A stretch of DNA of 64,000 nt from Pyxidicoccus sp. MSG2 (GTDB lineage: Bacteria; Myxococcota; Myxococcia; Myxococcales; Myxococcaceae), in contig NZ_JAPNKC010000001.1 of assembly GCF_026626705.1 (NCBI RefSeq), positions 9,318,001 to 9,382,000 of the forward strand, given 5' to 3'. The notes below the pieces were generated by a model. It saw only the letters and a list, made by a program, of their open reading frames with translations. It searched no databases and had not been told where the DNA came from. Of this stretch, positions 8,593 through 18,720 are shown piece after piece (the stretch's first letter is position 1; each line of letters starts with the position of its first letter). The position numbers and the translations under genes are program-made.

Positions 8593-9468
8593 ATGCTGGA
8601 CCTTCTCTTCGACATGGAGACGAGCGACCCGGACGACGCGCTCACGCTCTGCCTGCTGGCCACGCATCCGGACGTGGCGCTGCGCGCGGTGACGGTGACG
8701 CCCGGCTCGCGGGCCCAGGTGGGGCTGGTGCGCCACCTGCTCTCCCGCGCGGGCCGGGGCGACGTGCCGGTGGGCGCGCGCAACCCGGGCGCGGAGCGCG
8801 ACAGCGTCTCCGGCTTCCACGGGGCGTGGCTCGGGCAGGTGGCCTCCGCGGAGCCGGATGCGCTGGCGCACGAGGTGCTGGCCCTCACGTTGGCGAAGCA
8901 TCCGGACGCGGCGCTGCTCACGGGGGCGCCGCTGCAGAACCTGCGGCTGCTGCTCAACGAGCATCCCGAAGCGCGGCTGGTGCGCTGGGTGGCCCAGGGC
9001 GGCTTCGCGGGGGACAATGTGGTGCCGCCGGAGCACCGGCTCCCGAAGTTCGCCGGCCTGCGCACCTGCCCCACCTTCAACTTCAACGGAGACCCGAAGG
9101 GGGCGCTGCTCGCGCTGTCCTCGGAGCGCATCGGCTCGAGGGACCTCGTGTCGAAGAACGTCACCCACGGCGTGGCGTACGACGTCGCCTTCCACGAACG
9201 GATGCGCCCCCACCGGGACGCGACGGCGGGCCTGGCGCTCGTGTTCGAGGCGATGGAGCACTACCTGCGCGAGCGGCCGGCGGGGAAGCTGCTGCATGAC
9301 CCCATCGCGGCGTGCGCGGCCATCGACCGGGACATCGTCACCTGGGCCCCGGTGGAGGTGGTGCGCGAGCGCGGCGAGTGGGGCTCGGAGCCCGCGCCTG
9401 GCTCGAAGACGTCCATCTCGGTGGCCGTGGACCGGGAGCGCTTCTTCCAGACCTTCGTGCGCGCCTGA
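8593..9468 (+). CDS. nucleoside-hydrolase-like protein
   Basis: A 291-residue soluble protein. From ATG 8593 it begins MLDLLFDMETSDPDDALTL, which aligns with the calcium-binding Asp cluster of inosine/uridine-preferring nucleoside hydrolases (canonical DTDxGxDDAxAL) but with Met-Glu-Thr-Ser in place of the usual DPG turn. Further matches are VTPGSRAQVGLVRHLL in the place of the VxGN region, ALLTGAPLQNLRLLL for the TNIA region, WVAQGGFAGDN, NFNGDPKGALLAL, and KLLHDPIAACAAID, which carries the second metal-site motif (HDPxA). The reaction would be hydrolysis of an N-ribosyl bond, but the altered first loop leaves the substrate uncertain. The ribosome site is weak; the frame is open upstream, so the start is moderately sure. 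Confidence 0.7.
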   Translation: MLDLLFDMETSDPDDALTLCLLATHPDVALRAVTVTPGSRAQVGLVRHLLSRAGRGDVPVGARNPGAERDSVSGFHGAWLGQVASAEPDALAHEVLALTLAKHPDAALLTGAPLQNLRLLLNEHPEARLVRWVAQGGFAGDNVVPPEHRLPKFAGLRTCPTFNFNGDPKGALLALSSERIGSRDLVSKNVTHGVAYDVAFHERMRPHRDATAGLALVFEAMEHYLRERPAGKLLHDPIAACAAIDRDIVTWAPVEVVRERGEWGSEPAPGSKTSISVAVDRERFFQTFVRA

Positions 9469-9478
9469 GGCCGGGCTT

Positions 9479-10528
9479 TCAGGACACCGGCCGGGCCACA
9501 TGGGCCTTCTGCCAGGCCAGCGGCGTCTCACCGCTCCAGCGCCGGAACGCGCGGGTGAAGGCGCTGGCGTCACTGAAGCCGAGCAGGAAGGCAATCTCGA
9601 ACTGGGCCAGTTGTCCGTCGCGCAGGAGCTGGAAGGCGCGCTCCCTACGCACGGCGTCCTCGAGGCTGGCGAAGGAGGCGCCCTCTTCCCGCAGGCGGCG
9701 CTGGAGGGTGCGCTCGCTCACCGCGAGGCGGGTGGCCACCTCCGCCGGGCCCTGCTCTCCCGTGCGGGGCTGGGCGGCGAGCACCTCGCTGACGCGCTCC
9801 GTCCACGTGCGGCGCTCGGCGGCGTGGGCGTCGGCCAGCGCGGCCTCGGCGCGAGCATGGAGGAGGTTGCCCAGGTCGATGTCGGCGTGCCGGATGGGCA
9901 GCGAGGGGATGGGCTCATCCGCCTCCATGACGTAGGCGCTCGCGTCGTACTCGACGGGGACACCGAGGAAGTCCTCCACCGCCGGAGAGGCGCCATGGCG
10001 CGGGTGCGCGAAGCGGACCCGGCGGGGACTCCAGTGCGTTCCCGTGAGGGCGCGGCCGGTGGCCACCAGGCTCAGCAGCAGCCCTTCGGGCGGGTGCCGC
10101 AGCTTCACCGCCCAGGCGTCTTCGGGGTGCAGCCGCAGCTCCGCGCGCATTCCCGAGGGCGTGGCCGTGGTGGACCACCCGGTGCGCGGGTCCAGCAGGG
10201 TGTTGACGCGGCAGTAGCGCACCATGGCCGTGCGCAGGTCCGGGCTGTTGACGAGCACGTAGCCCACGAGGCCGAAGTGGGTGGGCTCCAGGGACTCCGC
10301 CAGCCGCACGCCGAGCGGCCAGGCACCTCCCACGGAGACGAGCAACTCCCAGACGCGGCGCAGGGCCTCGTAGGAGACGCGGGTGTCCGGGGCAGCCAGC
10401 CGCTCCTCCGTCTCGCCGGTGGCCTCGAGCAGGCGCGCGCGCGGAATGTCGAGCGACTCCCCGACGCGAAACAGGGTGCGGAAGATGGAGGACTGGAGCG
10501 TCTGCGGACGCATCGGGTGGGGGAGCAT
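9479..10528 (-). CDS. AraC-family transcriptional regulator
   Basis: A 349-residue protein. The C-terminal AraC/XylS domain shows both helix-turn-helix units: VATRLAVSERTLQRRLRE and IAFLLGFSDASAFTRAFRRW followed by the family signature SGETP. The N-terminal 200 residues (THFGLVGYVLVNSPDLRTAM, HFGASP-like region) resemble the arabinose-binding-domain AraC group represented by OruR/ArgR-type and many lipid-responsive regulators. It is divergent from the P450 gene 120 bp away, so autoregulation and control of the P450 are likely. The start could equally be ATG 10513; neither has an obvious ribosome site. Confidence 0.85.
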   Translation of the reverse strand: MLPHPMRPQTLQSSIFRTLFRVGESLDIPRARLLEATGETEERLAAPDTRVSYEALRRVWELLVSVGGAWPLGVRLAESLEPTHFGLVGYVLVNSPDLRTAMVRYCRVNTLLDPRTGWSTTATPSGMRAELRLHPEDAWAVKLRHPPEGLLLSLVATGRALTGTHWSPRRVRFAHPRHGASPAVEDFLGVPVEYDASAYVMEADEPIPSLPIRHADIDLGNLLHARAEAALADAHAAERRTWTERVSEVLAAQPRTGEQGPAEVATRLAVSERTLQRRLREEGASFASLEDAVRRERAFQLLRDGQLAQFEIAFLLGFSDASAFTRAFRRWSGETPLAWQKAHVARPVS

Positions 10529-10648
10529 GGCCCAGCGGGGGAGGGGCCGCAATGTGCCCTGGCGGTGGGAGACAACGGGTTGGCGGCGGCGGACAATGCA
10601 CCGGTCGCCCGTTCGCGCCATGTCTTGGAGCGCAAGGAGAGACCCGAC

Positions 10649-12037
10649 ATGACGACCACCGCCGTGCGCTCACCGGACACCACCGTTCCCCGTATCGCCC
10701 CGGGCCCCCGGGGACACCTGCTGCTGGGCGTGCTGCCCGAGGCGCGCCGTGACGTGCTCGGCCTGTTGCTGGGCACGGCGCGCCAGTACGGGGACGTGGC
10801 CCGCTACCGGGTGGGCCCCATGACGTCGCACCTCATCAGTCACCCGGACGGGGTGCGCCGCGTGCTGCAGGACCACGTGGAGAACTACACGAAGGACCAC
10901 CTTTCGTACCGGCTGGTGAGCCGCGTCGCGGGCAACGGGCTGTTGACGAGTCAGGGCTCCTTCTGGCTGCGGCAGCGGCGGCTGGCCCAGCCCGCCTTCC
11001 ACCGGCAGCGCATCTCCGCCATGGCCGAGGGAATGACGCGGGCGACGGCCGCCATGCTGGAGCGCTGGGCCGCGCCCGCCGCGCGCGGTGAGCCGGTGAC
11101 GATGGTGGAAGAGATGATGCGGCTGACGCTGACCATCGTCGGCGAGGCGCTCTTCGGGGCCTCGGTGGGGGACAAGGTGGCGGTGGTGGGGGGCGCGTTC
11201 AACGTGCTGAGCGAGCAGACGACGACGCGCTTCCGCACGATGCGCCTGCTGCCGCCGGTGCTGCCCACCCGGTATGACCGCGAGTTCCGCGCCGCGAGCC
11301 GGGCGCTACGGGGCACGGTGATGGAGCTCATCACCGAGCGGCGCCAGCGCGACGAGGACCGGGGCGACCTGCTCTCCATGCTCATGCTGGCGCGGGACGA
11401 GGAGACCGGGGAGGCGATGACCGACGAGCAGCTCCGCGACGAGGTGCTCACGATGCTGGTGGCCGGCCACGAGACGACGGCCACGACGATGAGCTGGATA
11501 TGGGCGCTGCTCGAGCAGCACCCGCACGTGGAGGCGAAGCTGCACGCCGAGCTGGACGCGGTGCTGGGCGGGCGCCTGCCCACGGCCGGGGACGTGCCCC
11601 GGCTGGGCTACACGCGCATGGTGGTGGAGGAGGCGATGCGGCTCTACCCACCCGCGTACGTCTACAGCCGGGCCGTGAAGGAGGACGACGTCATCGGCGG
11701 CTTCCGGATTCCGGGCGGCACCCTGGTGGATGTCAGTCCCTACGTCACGCATCGCCACCCGGACTTCTGGGAGCGCCCCGACGAGTTCCTCCCGGAGCGC
11801 TTCTCGCCGGAGGCCTCCGCGCAGCGGCCGCGCTACGCGTACTTCCCCTTCAGCGGCGGGCCGCGCCAGTGCATCGGCAACGGCTTCGCGATGATGGAGG
11901 CCCAGCTCATCCTCGCCACCGTGGCCCAGCGCTACCGGCCGAGGTGCGTCCCCGGCCACGTGCTGACGCCCGAGCCGCTCATCACCCTGCGACCCAAGGG
12001 CGGCCTGCCCATGAGTCTGGAGTTGCGCACGGCCTGA
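10649..12037 (+). CDS. cytochrome P450 (CYP102/CYP4-like class)
   Basis: A 462-residue protein. I chose ATG 10649, preceded by AAGGAGA at good spacing; the long open frame upstream is antisense to the AraC gene and non-coding. Signatures in order: I-helix oxygen-binding AGHETTATTMSW, K-helix ExxR in EEAMR, the PERF motif region (DEFLPERF), and the haem loop FPFSGGPRQCIG with Cys408. The helix pattern is that of the long-chain-substrate P450 class (CYP102, CYP110, CYP4), so a fatty acid or isoprenoid substrate is plausible. No redox partner gene is adjacent. Probably regulated by the divergent AraC protein. Confidence 0.95.
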   Translation: MTTTAVRSPDTTVPRIAPGPRGHLLLGVLPEARRDVLGLLLGTARQYGDVARYRVGPMTSHLISHPDGVRRVLQDHVENYTKDHLSYRLVSRVAGNGLLTSQGSFWLRQRRLAQPAFHRQRISAMAEGMTRATAAMLERWAAPAARGEPVTMVEEMMRLTLTIVGEALFGASVGDKVAVVGGAFNVLSEQTTTRFRTMRLLPPVLPTRYDREFRAASRALRGTVMELITERRQRDEDRGDLLSMLMLARDEETGEAMTDEQLRDEVLTMLVAGHETTATTMSWIWALLEQHPHVEAKLHAELDAVLGGRLPTAGDVPRLGYTRMVVEEAMRLYPPAYVYSRAVKEDDVIGGFRIPGGTLVDVSPYVTHRHPDFWERPDEFLPERFSPEASAQRPRYAYFPFSGGPRQCIGNGFAMMEAQLILATVAQRYRPRCVPGHVLTPEPLITLRPKGGLPMSLELRTA

Positions 12038-12054
12038 GCCCGGGCGCCATCGGC

Positions 12055-13296
12055 TCACTGTGCGCTGGGAGGTGGCGTGGGCCCCGGCTGCAATTCCTTG
12101 ATGAGGGCCTGCTGAAGCGCCTTCCGCACCGCCGGGAAGCCCTGGTTGGGATAGGGCCTGGCGGTGTCCAGGAACAGGATGAATTGCTGATACATCGGGT
12201 CGGAGGCGGCGGCTGTCTTCTTGTAGAAGGGCTGACTGGCCTGGAGCAGGTAGCGCGGCGATGCACCCGGCGGGGCATCCTGACTGAAGGCGATGAGCGC
12301 GCGCACTTCTGGAGTGCTCATGTAGGTCGCGAAGGCTTGAGCCGCCTGGAGACATTCCCCGGAGCACTTCGCGTTGAAGACCAGCCCATCCACGAACAGG
12401 GTCGGATGGGTTCCACCGCCGAGTGGCCCTGAGATGGCTCGGGGCAGGGGCATCGCGGGGTTGCTCTTCCGGATGAAGAACAGACGCTCGGTGAAGCCCA
12501 TGAAGCCGTTGGCCTTCCCCTGGGCAAAGGCTTCTTCGGCCCGGGTATTTTCGTCGTAGCTGCCATCGAGACAGGGGTTCGTGGCCCCGTCCGGAGCGCA
12601 GGTGCCCACGACCTCATCGAGCACGCTCATCGTCTTGGCGTCGAGCGGAAGCGCGAGGGCCTGCTCGAGGCCATCCGCCGAGTGGGTGTCCGCCCAGGCA
12701 TCCAGGTAGATGGACGGGAGGTTCCAGCTCCCCTTGTAGTTGCTCACCAGGGGCGTCCGGCCGGGCTGCATGCTGGAGAGGATTCGGGTGAGGGATTGGC
12801 CATCCGTGGCCGACGCGATGTCTGGATTGCCGGTGTAGACGACATGCGAGCAGAGATACGTGGGCACGGCATAGCTGGTGCCCTGGATGGCCGTTGCCTG
12901 TCGTGCGCTCGGAAGGACATCCGCGCTGGCGAGCCGCACGGGTTGAATCCATCCCCTGGAGACCAGGTCACCGAGCAGCAGCATGTCGACCTCGACGACC
13001 TGGGCGGCCTCGGTGCCTTCTCCGAGGAGGCGATTCAGGGCGCCGCCGTCGTCCAGGTCATACAGGTCGACGTCTTTGTCGATGACGACGGTCAGGTCGA
13101 TGTCCGGATGCTTCTGCTCGAAGCCCTTCTCGAGGGCCTGCTTGAGAGAGGAGAACCCGTCCCCCGCAGAGTCCGGGATGTAGGGGAAGAGAACGGCCTT
13201 GAGTGGCCGCGGTTGCGCTGGCGGAGGTTTCTGCTGGCCCGCACACGCGCATACGGTGAGCAGGACGATGCAGCCCAGGGCTCTGTGCCTCATCAT
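12055..13296 (-). CDS. thiaminase I-like (thiamine pyridinylase) lipoprotein
   Basis: A 413-residue exported protein with a signal peptide and a possible lipobox (LLTVCACAG). The fold class is that of periplasmic binding proteins, but the landmarks match thiaminase I of Paenibacillus thiaminolyticus as I remember it: FPYIPD (YPYVPD), SADVLPSA (AEDVLPFA), VPTYLCSHVVY (LPQILCTNLLF, nucleophile Cys; here Cys149), FMGFTERL (FIGYSESM, catalytic Glu; here Glu270), and PRYLLQAS (PQYLLPAR). Thiaminase I replaces the thiazole of thiamine by a nucleophile and so destroys vitamin B1. Extra cysteines (GTCAPDG, NPCLDG, KCSGEC) suggest disulfides. An ABC-transporter sugar- or peptide-binding protein is the alternative, but no permease genes are nearby. 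Confidence 0.65.
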   Translation of the reverse strand: MMRHRALGCIVLLTVCACAGQQKPPPAQPRPLKAVLFPYIPDSAGDGFSSLKQALEKGFEQKHPDIDLTVVIDKDVDLYDLDDGGALNRLLGEGTEAAQVVEVDMLLLGDLVSRGWIQPVRLASADVLPSARQATAIQGTSYAVPTYLCSHVVYTGNPDIASATDGQSLTRILSSMQPGRTPLVSNYKGSWNLPSIYLDAWADTHSADGLEQALALPLDAKTMSVLDEVVGTCAPDGATNPCLDGSYDENTRAEEAFAQGKANGFMGFTERLFFIRKSNPAMPLPRAISGPLGGGTHPTLFVDGLVFNAKCSGECLQAAQAFATYMSTPEVRALIAFSQDAPPGASPRYLLQASQPFYKKTAAASDPMYQQFILFLDTARPYPNQGFPAVRKALQQALIKELQPGPTPPPSAQ

Positions 13297-13430
13297 GATG
13301 CAGCCTCTTTGGAGGGAGTGGGAGGCAGGTAGACTGGCAAGGCCCCGTGCGAGGCATTCCGCCGGCGGTACGGAAGTGGTGCGCGAGTGTCAGGTGGAGC
13401 ACGTTCCAGGCGCGCGAGCGCCCGGAGGCG

Positions 13431-14948
13431 CTACGTGCCGGCGCGCTTGGGCGCGCGCAGGTCGGTGATGGGCAGCGGGTGGCGGGCGCCCTGGGGCGAG
13501 ACGAGCGCGGCGTTGAGGACGAAGTCCTGGCCCATGCGCAGCTCCAGGGTGGTGGGCCCCTTGTGGGTGGTGCGCCAGTCCAGGTCGATGCGGACGGTGC
13601 CCAGCAGCTCGCGCTCCACGGTGGTGGTGTCGAGCGACTCGAAGAGGGCCACGGAGATGGGGCCCGGAATCATGGGCAGCTCCAGGGAGATGGACTTCGT
13701 GGCGGGCACGGGGGTGTTGGCGGGGATGACCTCGTGCTGGGCGCCGCCGGGCACCATGATGCCGATGGGCATGGGCACCACGTCCGCCAGGCCGGAGATG
13801 CCGCGCGCCAGGTTGCGCCCGAGGATGGCCGCGCCCACCGCCACGCCCAGCTCCGGGTGGACCTCCTTCTCCGACGACAGCCGCTTGAAGTGCCCGAAGC
13901 GCTGGCGGATGACGGGCATGCGCGTCTGGCCGCCCACCATGACGAGCTCGTCAATCTGGTCCGCCTTCAGCTTCGCGCGCTCCAGCACGTCGTCGCACGC
14001 GGACGCGCTGCGCTCGACGAGCTGGAACACCATCTCCTCCAGCTGCTTGCGGGTGAGGGTGTAGTCGAAGTCGATGAAGCCGCCGTCCTTCTGGGCGATG
14101 CAGGGCACGCGCAGCACCGTGGCGTCGCGCTGGCTGAGGGACATCTTCGCGGACTCGGCGGCGAAGACGAGCCGCTGCATGACGACCTTGTTGCCGCGCA
14201 GGTCGATGCCGTGCTTCTTCTGGAAGTCGGCCACGAGCATCTCGACGATGCGCTCGTCGAAGTTGGCGCCGCCGAGGAAGGCGTCACCGCCGGTGGCGAG
14301 CACCTTGACGACCTTGTTCTGCACGGCGAGCAGGGTGGCGTCGAAGGTGCCGCCGCCCAGGTCGAACACCATGACGGTCTGCTCGGGGTTGCGCAGGTTG
14401 GCGTAGTAGAGCGCGGCGGCGGTGGGCTCGTTGATGATGGCGCGCACCTGGAGGCCGGCCTGTTCGGCGGCCTGCCGCACCGCTTCGCGCTGGCGGATGC
14501 TGGCGTGGGCGGGCACGGTGAGCACGCACTCGCGGAAGGGCTCGCCGGCGGCGTGGTTCGCCAGGGTGAGCATCTGCCGGATGATGAGGTAGGCGACCTC
14601 GGTGAGCGAGGTCATCTTCCCGTACATCTTCACGGCGGTGTATCCGTCCGGGGCCTCCATCAGCTCGAAGGCGTACTTGTCCTTGTGCTGGGTGACGTAC
14701 TCGGACTGGAAGCGGCGCCCGAGGAAGCGCTTCGCGCCGAAGACGGTATGGCTCGGGTCGTCGATGATCTGCCGCCGCGCCGCGTGCCCGACGATGGACT
14801 TGTCCGCCGCGTGGAACCACACCACCGAGGGCAGGGTGAAGCTCTTGTCCGTCACGGGCACGACGCGAAGCTTGCCCGTCTTGTCGAAGAAGGCCGCCGA
14901 GGTGTTGGTGGTCCCGAAGTCGATGCCGAGGATGGAGGCCGTGCTCAT
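13431..14948 (-). CDS. Hsp70-family chaperone, short form
   Basis: A 505-residue DnaK-like protein, about 100-130 residues shorter than DnaK. It begins MSTASILGIDFGTTNTSAAF (phosphate-1 loop), followed by VLTVPAHASIRQREAV, INEPTAAALYYANL, VFDLGGGTFDATLL (phosphate-2) and LVMVGGQTRMPVIRQ (adenosine region). After the ATPase domain only a reduced substrate-binding beta-sandwich of about 120 residues remains (GAQHEVIPANTPVPATKSI), and the helical lid with the EEVD-type tail is missing. M. xanthus has several divergent Hsp70 homologs, one of which (SglK) affects social motility. No DnaJ or GrpE gene is close. ATG 14948 is the natural start; the open frame upstream is not conserved in look. Confidence 0.9.
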   Translation of the reverse strand: MSTASILGIDFGTTNTSAAFFDKTGKLRVVPVTDKSFTLPSVVWFHAADKSIVGHAARRQIIDDPSHTVFGAKRFLGRRFQSEYVTQHKDKYAFELMEAPDGYTAVKMYGKMTSLTEVAYLIIRQMLTLANHAAGEPFRECVLTVPAHASIRQREAVRQAAEQAGLQVRAIINEPTAAALYYANLRNPEQTVMVFDLGGGTFDATLLAVQNKVVKVLATGGDAFLGGANFDERIVEMLVADFQKKHGIDLRGNKVVMQRLVFAAESAKMSLSQRDATVLRVPCIAQKDGGFIDFDYTLTRKQLEEMVFQLVERSASACDDVLERAKLKADQIDELVMVGGQTRMPVIRQRFGHFKRLSSEKEVHPELGVAVGAAILGRNLARGISGLADVVPMPIGIMVPGGAQHEVIPANTPVPATKSISLELPMIPGPISVALFESLDTTTVERELLGTVRIDLDWRTTHKGPTTLELRMGQDFVLNAALVSPQGARHPLPITDLRAPKRAGT

Positions 14949-15181
14949 ACGCGCGGAAGTCTCCCACGTCCGGAGGTCCGCTTCAGCCACCGAAGTGCCC
15001 CGCCCGTGTGAATGGCGGGGCCCTGTGCGCCTGGCTGCCCGCTGCTCCCACTCCAGGTCTCTGCCCGGTGCTCCAGGCTTACGGGTTGCCGGACCTGCTG
15101 GGTGACGCGGCCCGGGACTCCGCCGCGACGTGGTGGGATTCCACGCGGGAAGGTGTGGAGCGGCGTGTAGCATGCGCCGCC

Positions 15182-15865
15182 ATGTCGAACGTTGACCGCG
15201 CACTGGTCCGTGATGTCGCCGCCATCGCCGCGGCGGCGGGCGTGGTGGGCGTGTCCTTTGGCGCCATCGCGGTGGCGGCGGGCGTGTCCGTCTGGCTCGC
15301 TTCGGCCATGTCGATGCTGGTCTTCGCGGGCGGCTCACAGTTCATGGTGGTGGGCGTGGTGGCCGGTGGTGGAAGCCCCGTGGCCGCGGTGCTCGCCGGG
15401 CTGCTGCTGAATGCGAGGCACCTGCCTTTCGGCATGGTGGTCTCCGACGTGCTCGGCCGGAGCTGGCCCATGCGGCTGATTGGCACGCACCTGATGGTGG
15501 ACGAGTCGGTGGCCTTCGCGCTCGCGCAGCAGGACCCCGCGAAGCGGCGCGCCGCGTACTGGCTCTGCGGTGGGACGCTGTTCGTGTCGTGGAACATCGG
15601 CGTGCTCGTGGGCGCGCTGGCGGGCCGGGCCCTGGGGAACCCGGATGCGCTGGGCCTGGATGCCGCATTCCCCGCCGCGATGTTCGCGTTGCTGCTGCCG
15701 TCTCTGCGAGCCTCGGCCGATACGGTGGAGTCGAAGCGCGCGGCGGCGGTGGCGCGCAACGTGGCGTTGGTGGGCGCCGCCATCGCGCTCGTCACCACGC
15801 CCTTTCTTCCCGCGGGCCTGCCGGTGCTGCTGGCGCTTTTCGGTCTGGCGGTGGCCCTGCGATGA
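15182..15865 (+). CDS. azlC: AzlC-family branched-chain amino acid exporter, large subunit
   Basis: A 227-residue polytopic membrane protein with the AzlC pattern: GVSFGAIAVAAGVSVW, SMLVFAGGSQFMVVG, LLLNARHLPFGMVVS, and LIGTHLMVDESVAFAL. In Bacillus and gammaproteobacteria AzlC/YgaZ pairs with a small AzlD/YgaH subunit to export branched-chain amino acids. Here the two genes overlap by ATGA at 15862-15865, so they are translationally coupled. ATG 15182 was chosen because family similarity starts right after it. Confidence 0.93.
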   Translation: MSNVDRALVRDVAAIAAAAGVVGVSFGAIAVAAGVSVWLASAMSMLVFAGGSQFMVVGVVAGGGSPVAAVLAGLLLNARHLPFGMVVSDVLGRSWPMRLIGTHLMVDESVAFALAQQDPAKRRAAYWLCGGTLFVSWNIGVLVGALAGRALGNPDALGLDAAFPAAMFALLLPSLRASADTVESKRAAAVARNVALVGAAIALVTTPFLPAGLPVLLALFGLAVALR

Positions 15866-16170
15866 CGTTGCTCCCCATCCTGCTCCTCGCCGCCGGCACG
15901 TACGCGTTCCGGCTCGCCGGCCCGCTGCTCAGCCAGCGCATCCAGGTGTCCGCGCACGTCCAGCGCCTGCTGACGCTGTCAGCGATTGCGCTGCTCTCCG
16001 CGCTGGTGGCCACGGCAACGCTCACGTCGAATGGCGGCTTCGGGGGCGTGGCCCGTCCGGCCGGTGTGGCCGTGGGCGCGGTGCTGGCCTGGTTCCGGCT
16101 GCCCTTCGTGGTGGTGGTGGTCGCCGCGGCGGGGACGGCCGCGGTGTTGCGGATGCTCGGCGTTGCGTAG
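15862..16170 (+). CDS. azlD: AzlD-family small subunit of branched-chain amino acid exporter
   Basis: A 102-residue hydrophobic protein with about four membrane spans, starting MTLLPILLLAAGTYAFRLAG; the TYAFRLAGP segment is the AzlD signature. It overlaps azlC by four bases and would complete the exporter. The gene converges on crdA, whose stop is about 50 bp away. Confidence 0.9.
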   Translation: MTLLPILLLAAGTYAFRLAGPLLSQRIQVSAHVQRLLTLSAIALLSALVATATLTSNGGFGGVARPAGVAVGAVLAWFRLPFVVVVVAAAGTAAVLRMLGVA

Positions 16171-16222
16171 GCTGCCCGGCCGAAAGAGGAGTTCCTGGTG
16201 ACAAAGGACGAGCTGGGACGGT

Positions 16223-17728
<1,506 letters not shown>

Positions 17729-17946
17729 GGCGGGCCTTCCCGGCGGCGGGCCACGGGGCGCGGCCCCACGCGGGCGGATGACACAATTTCACGGAAAATA
17801 TTTGGAGATTCAAGGGTTTCCGGGCTCGCGCCCGGTGTCACGGATGGGACAAATGCTTTGACTCGCCTGCCCTACTGCGACTAGACGCGTCGCACCTGCC
17901 CGCGCGAGCGGGCGTGTATTCGTTTTTCACGAATTCGGGAGGAATG
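17729..17946. promoter_or_regulatory. crdA-crdB divergent intergenic region
   Basis: This 218-bp region separates the divergent regulator and lipoprotein genes and must hold both promoters. Visible elements: an AT-rich patch at 17780-17812 on the crdA side; TTGACT at 17858-17863, which could be a -35 box for crdB but has only a weak -10 (TAGACG at 17882); and a perfect 6-bp hairpin, arms 17898-17903 and 17908-17913, with a T-run about 10 nt after it at 17924-17928. GGGAGG at 17937-17942 is the crdB ribosome site. I found no convincing sigma54 (-24/-12) site. Confidence 0.4.
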
Positions 17947-18696
17947 ATGCGTCGGATTACCCTTTGGGCGGGGCTCTCCCTCGCCATGGCCGTGCTCACC
18001 GGCTGCCCCCCTTCGTACCCCAACTGCAAGGACGACTCGACCTGCACCGAGAAGGGCGAGGTCTGTGTCCAGGGGACGTGCCAGGAGTGCGCCACCGACG
18101 CGAACTGCAAGGAGGGCTTCGCCTGCCAGGCCAACAAGTGCGCCCCCAAGCCGCCGGAGTGCACCACGGACGCGGCCTGCGGCAGCGGCCGCATCTGCGA
18201 GGCCGGCAAGTGCGCCGAGGCGCAGTGCAAGGATGACTCGGCGTGCGGTGGTGGCAAGTGCCAGGCCGGCCGCTGCCAGGCGCCGGCGGACACCTGCTCC
18301 GCCAACACCGACTGCGGTGAGGGCCAGGAGTGCAAGGCCGGCAAGTGCGTGACGGCCTCCGCGGACAAGTGCGACTGGAGCCCCATCCGCTTCGGCTTCA
18401 ACGAGTCCTCGCTGTCCTCCGAGGCCCAGCAGCGCCTGTCGGACCTGGCCACCTGCATGAAGTCGGGCCAGCAGGGCGCCCTCACGCTCGCCGGGCATGC
18501 GGACGAGCGCGGCACCGAGGAGTACAACCTCCAGCTGTCCAACCGCCGCGCGGCCTCCGTGAAGCGGTACCTGACGGACCTGGGCGTGAAGAACAACCAG
18601 CTGAAGACGGTGGGTTATGGTGAGACCCGCCCCGTGGCCAACGCCTCCAGCGAGGAGTCGTGGTCCGAGAACCGGCGCGTCGAGTTCCAGCGCTAG
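17947..18696 (+). CDS. crdB: CrdB: Cys-rich OmpA/Pal-domain lipoprotein of the Che3 system
   Basis: A 249-residue protein. Signal peptide ending in AVLTGC (lipobox). Residues about 25-135 are a cysteine-rich array of repeats of the type DxxCxxGxxCxxGxC (for example CKDDSACGGGKCQAGRC), common in myxobacterial envelope proteins. The C-terminal 105 residues are an OmpA/Pal peptidoglycan-binding domain: IRFGFNESSLS, AGHADERGTEEYN, LSNRRAASVKRYL, VGYGETRPVA. In M. xanthus che3, CrdB is a lipoprotein with this domain encoded first in the operon; a role in linking envelope state to the chemosensory array is an inference. ATG 17947 is preferred over 17944 because of ribosome-site spacing. Confidence 0.9.
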   Translation: MRRITLWAGLSLAMAVLTGCPPSYPNCKDDSTCTEKGEVCVQGTCQECATDANCKEGFACQANKCAPKPPECTTDAACGSGRICEAGKCAEAQCKDDSACGGGKCQAGRCQAPADTCSANTDCGEGQECKAGKCVTASADKCDWSPIRFGFNESSLSSEAQQRLSDLATCMKSGQQGALTLAGHADERGTEEYNLQLSNRRAASVKRYLTDLGVKNNQLKTVGYGETRPVANASSEESWSENRRVEFQR

Positions 18697-18720
18697 TTCT
18701 GGGGTAGGCTGACGCGCGTC

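Noticed and set aside
8858..10648. Upstream extension of the P450 frame (about 597 codons)
   Set aside because: Antisense to the AraC gene and out of frame with the nucleoside hydrolase; AAGGAGA-ATG at 10649 is the right start.
13347..15011. 554-codon plus-strand frame opposite the Hsp70 gene
   Set aside because: Antisense of a clear Hsp70 ATPase; composition is that of a shadow frame.
17898..17928. Intrinsic terminator upstream of crdB
   Set aside because: The stem is short and the T-run is about 10 nt away from it, so termination is unlikely; kept only as part of the intergenic entry.
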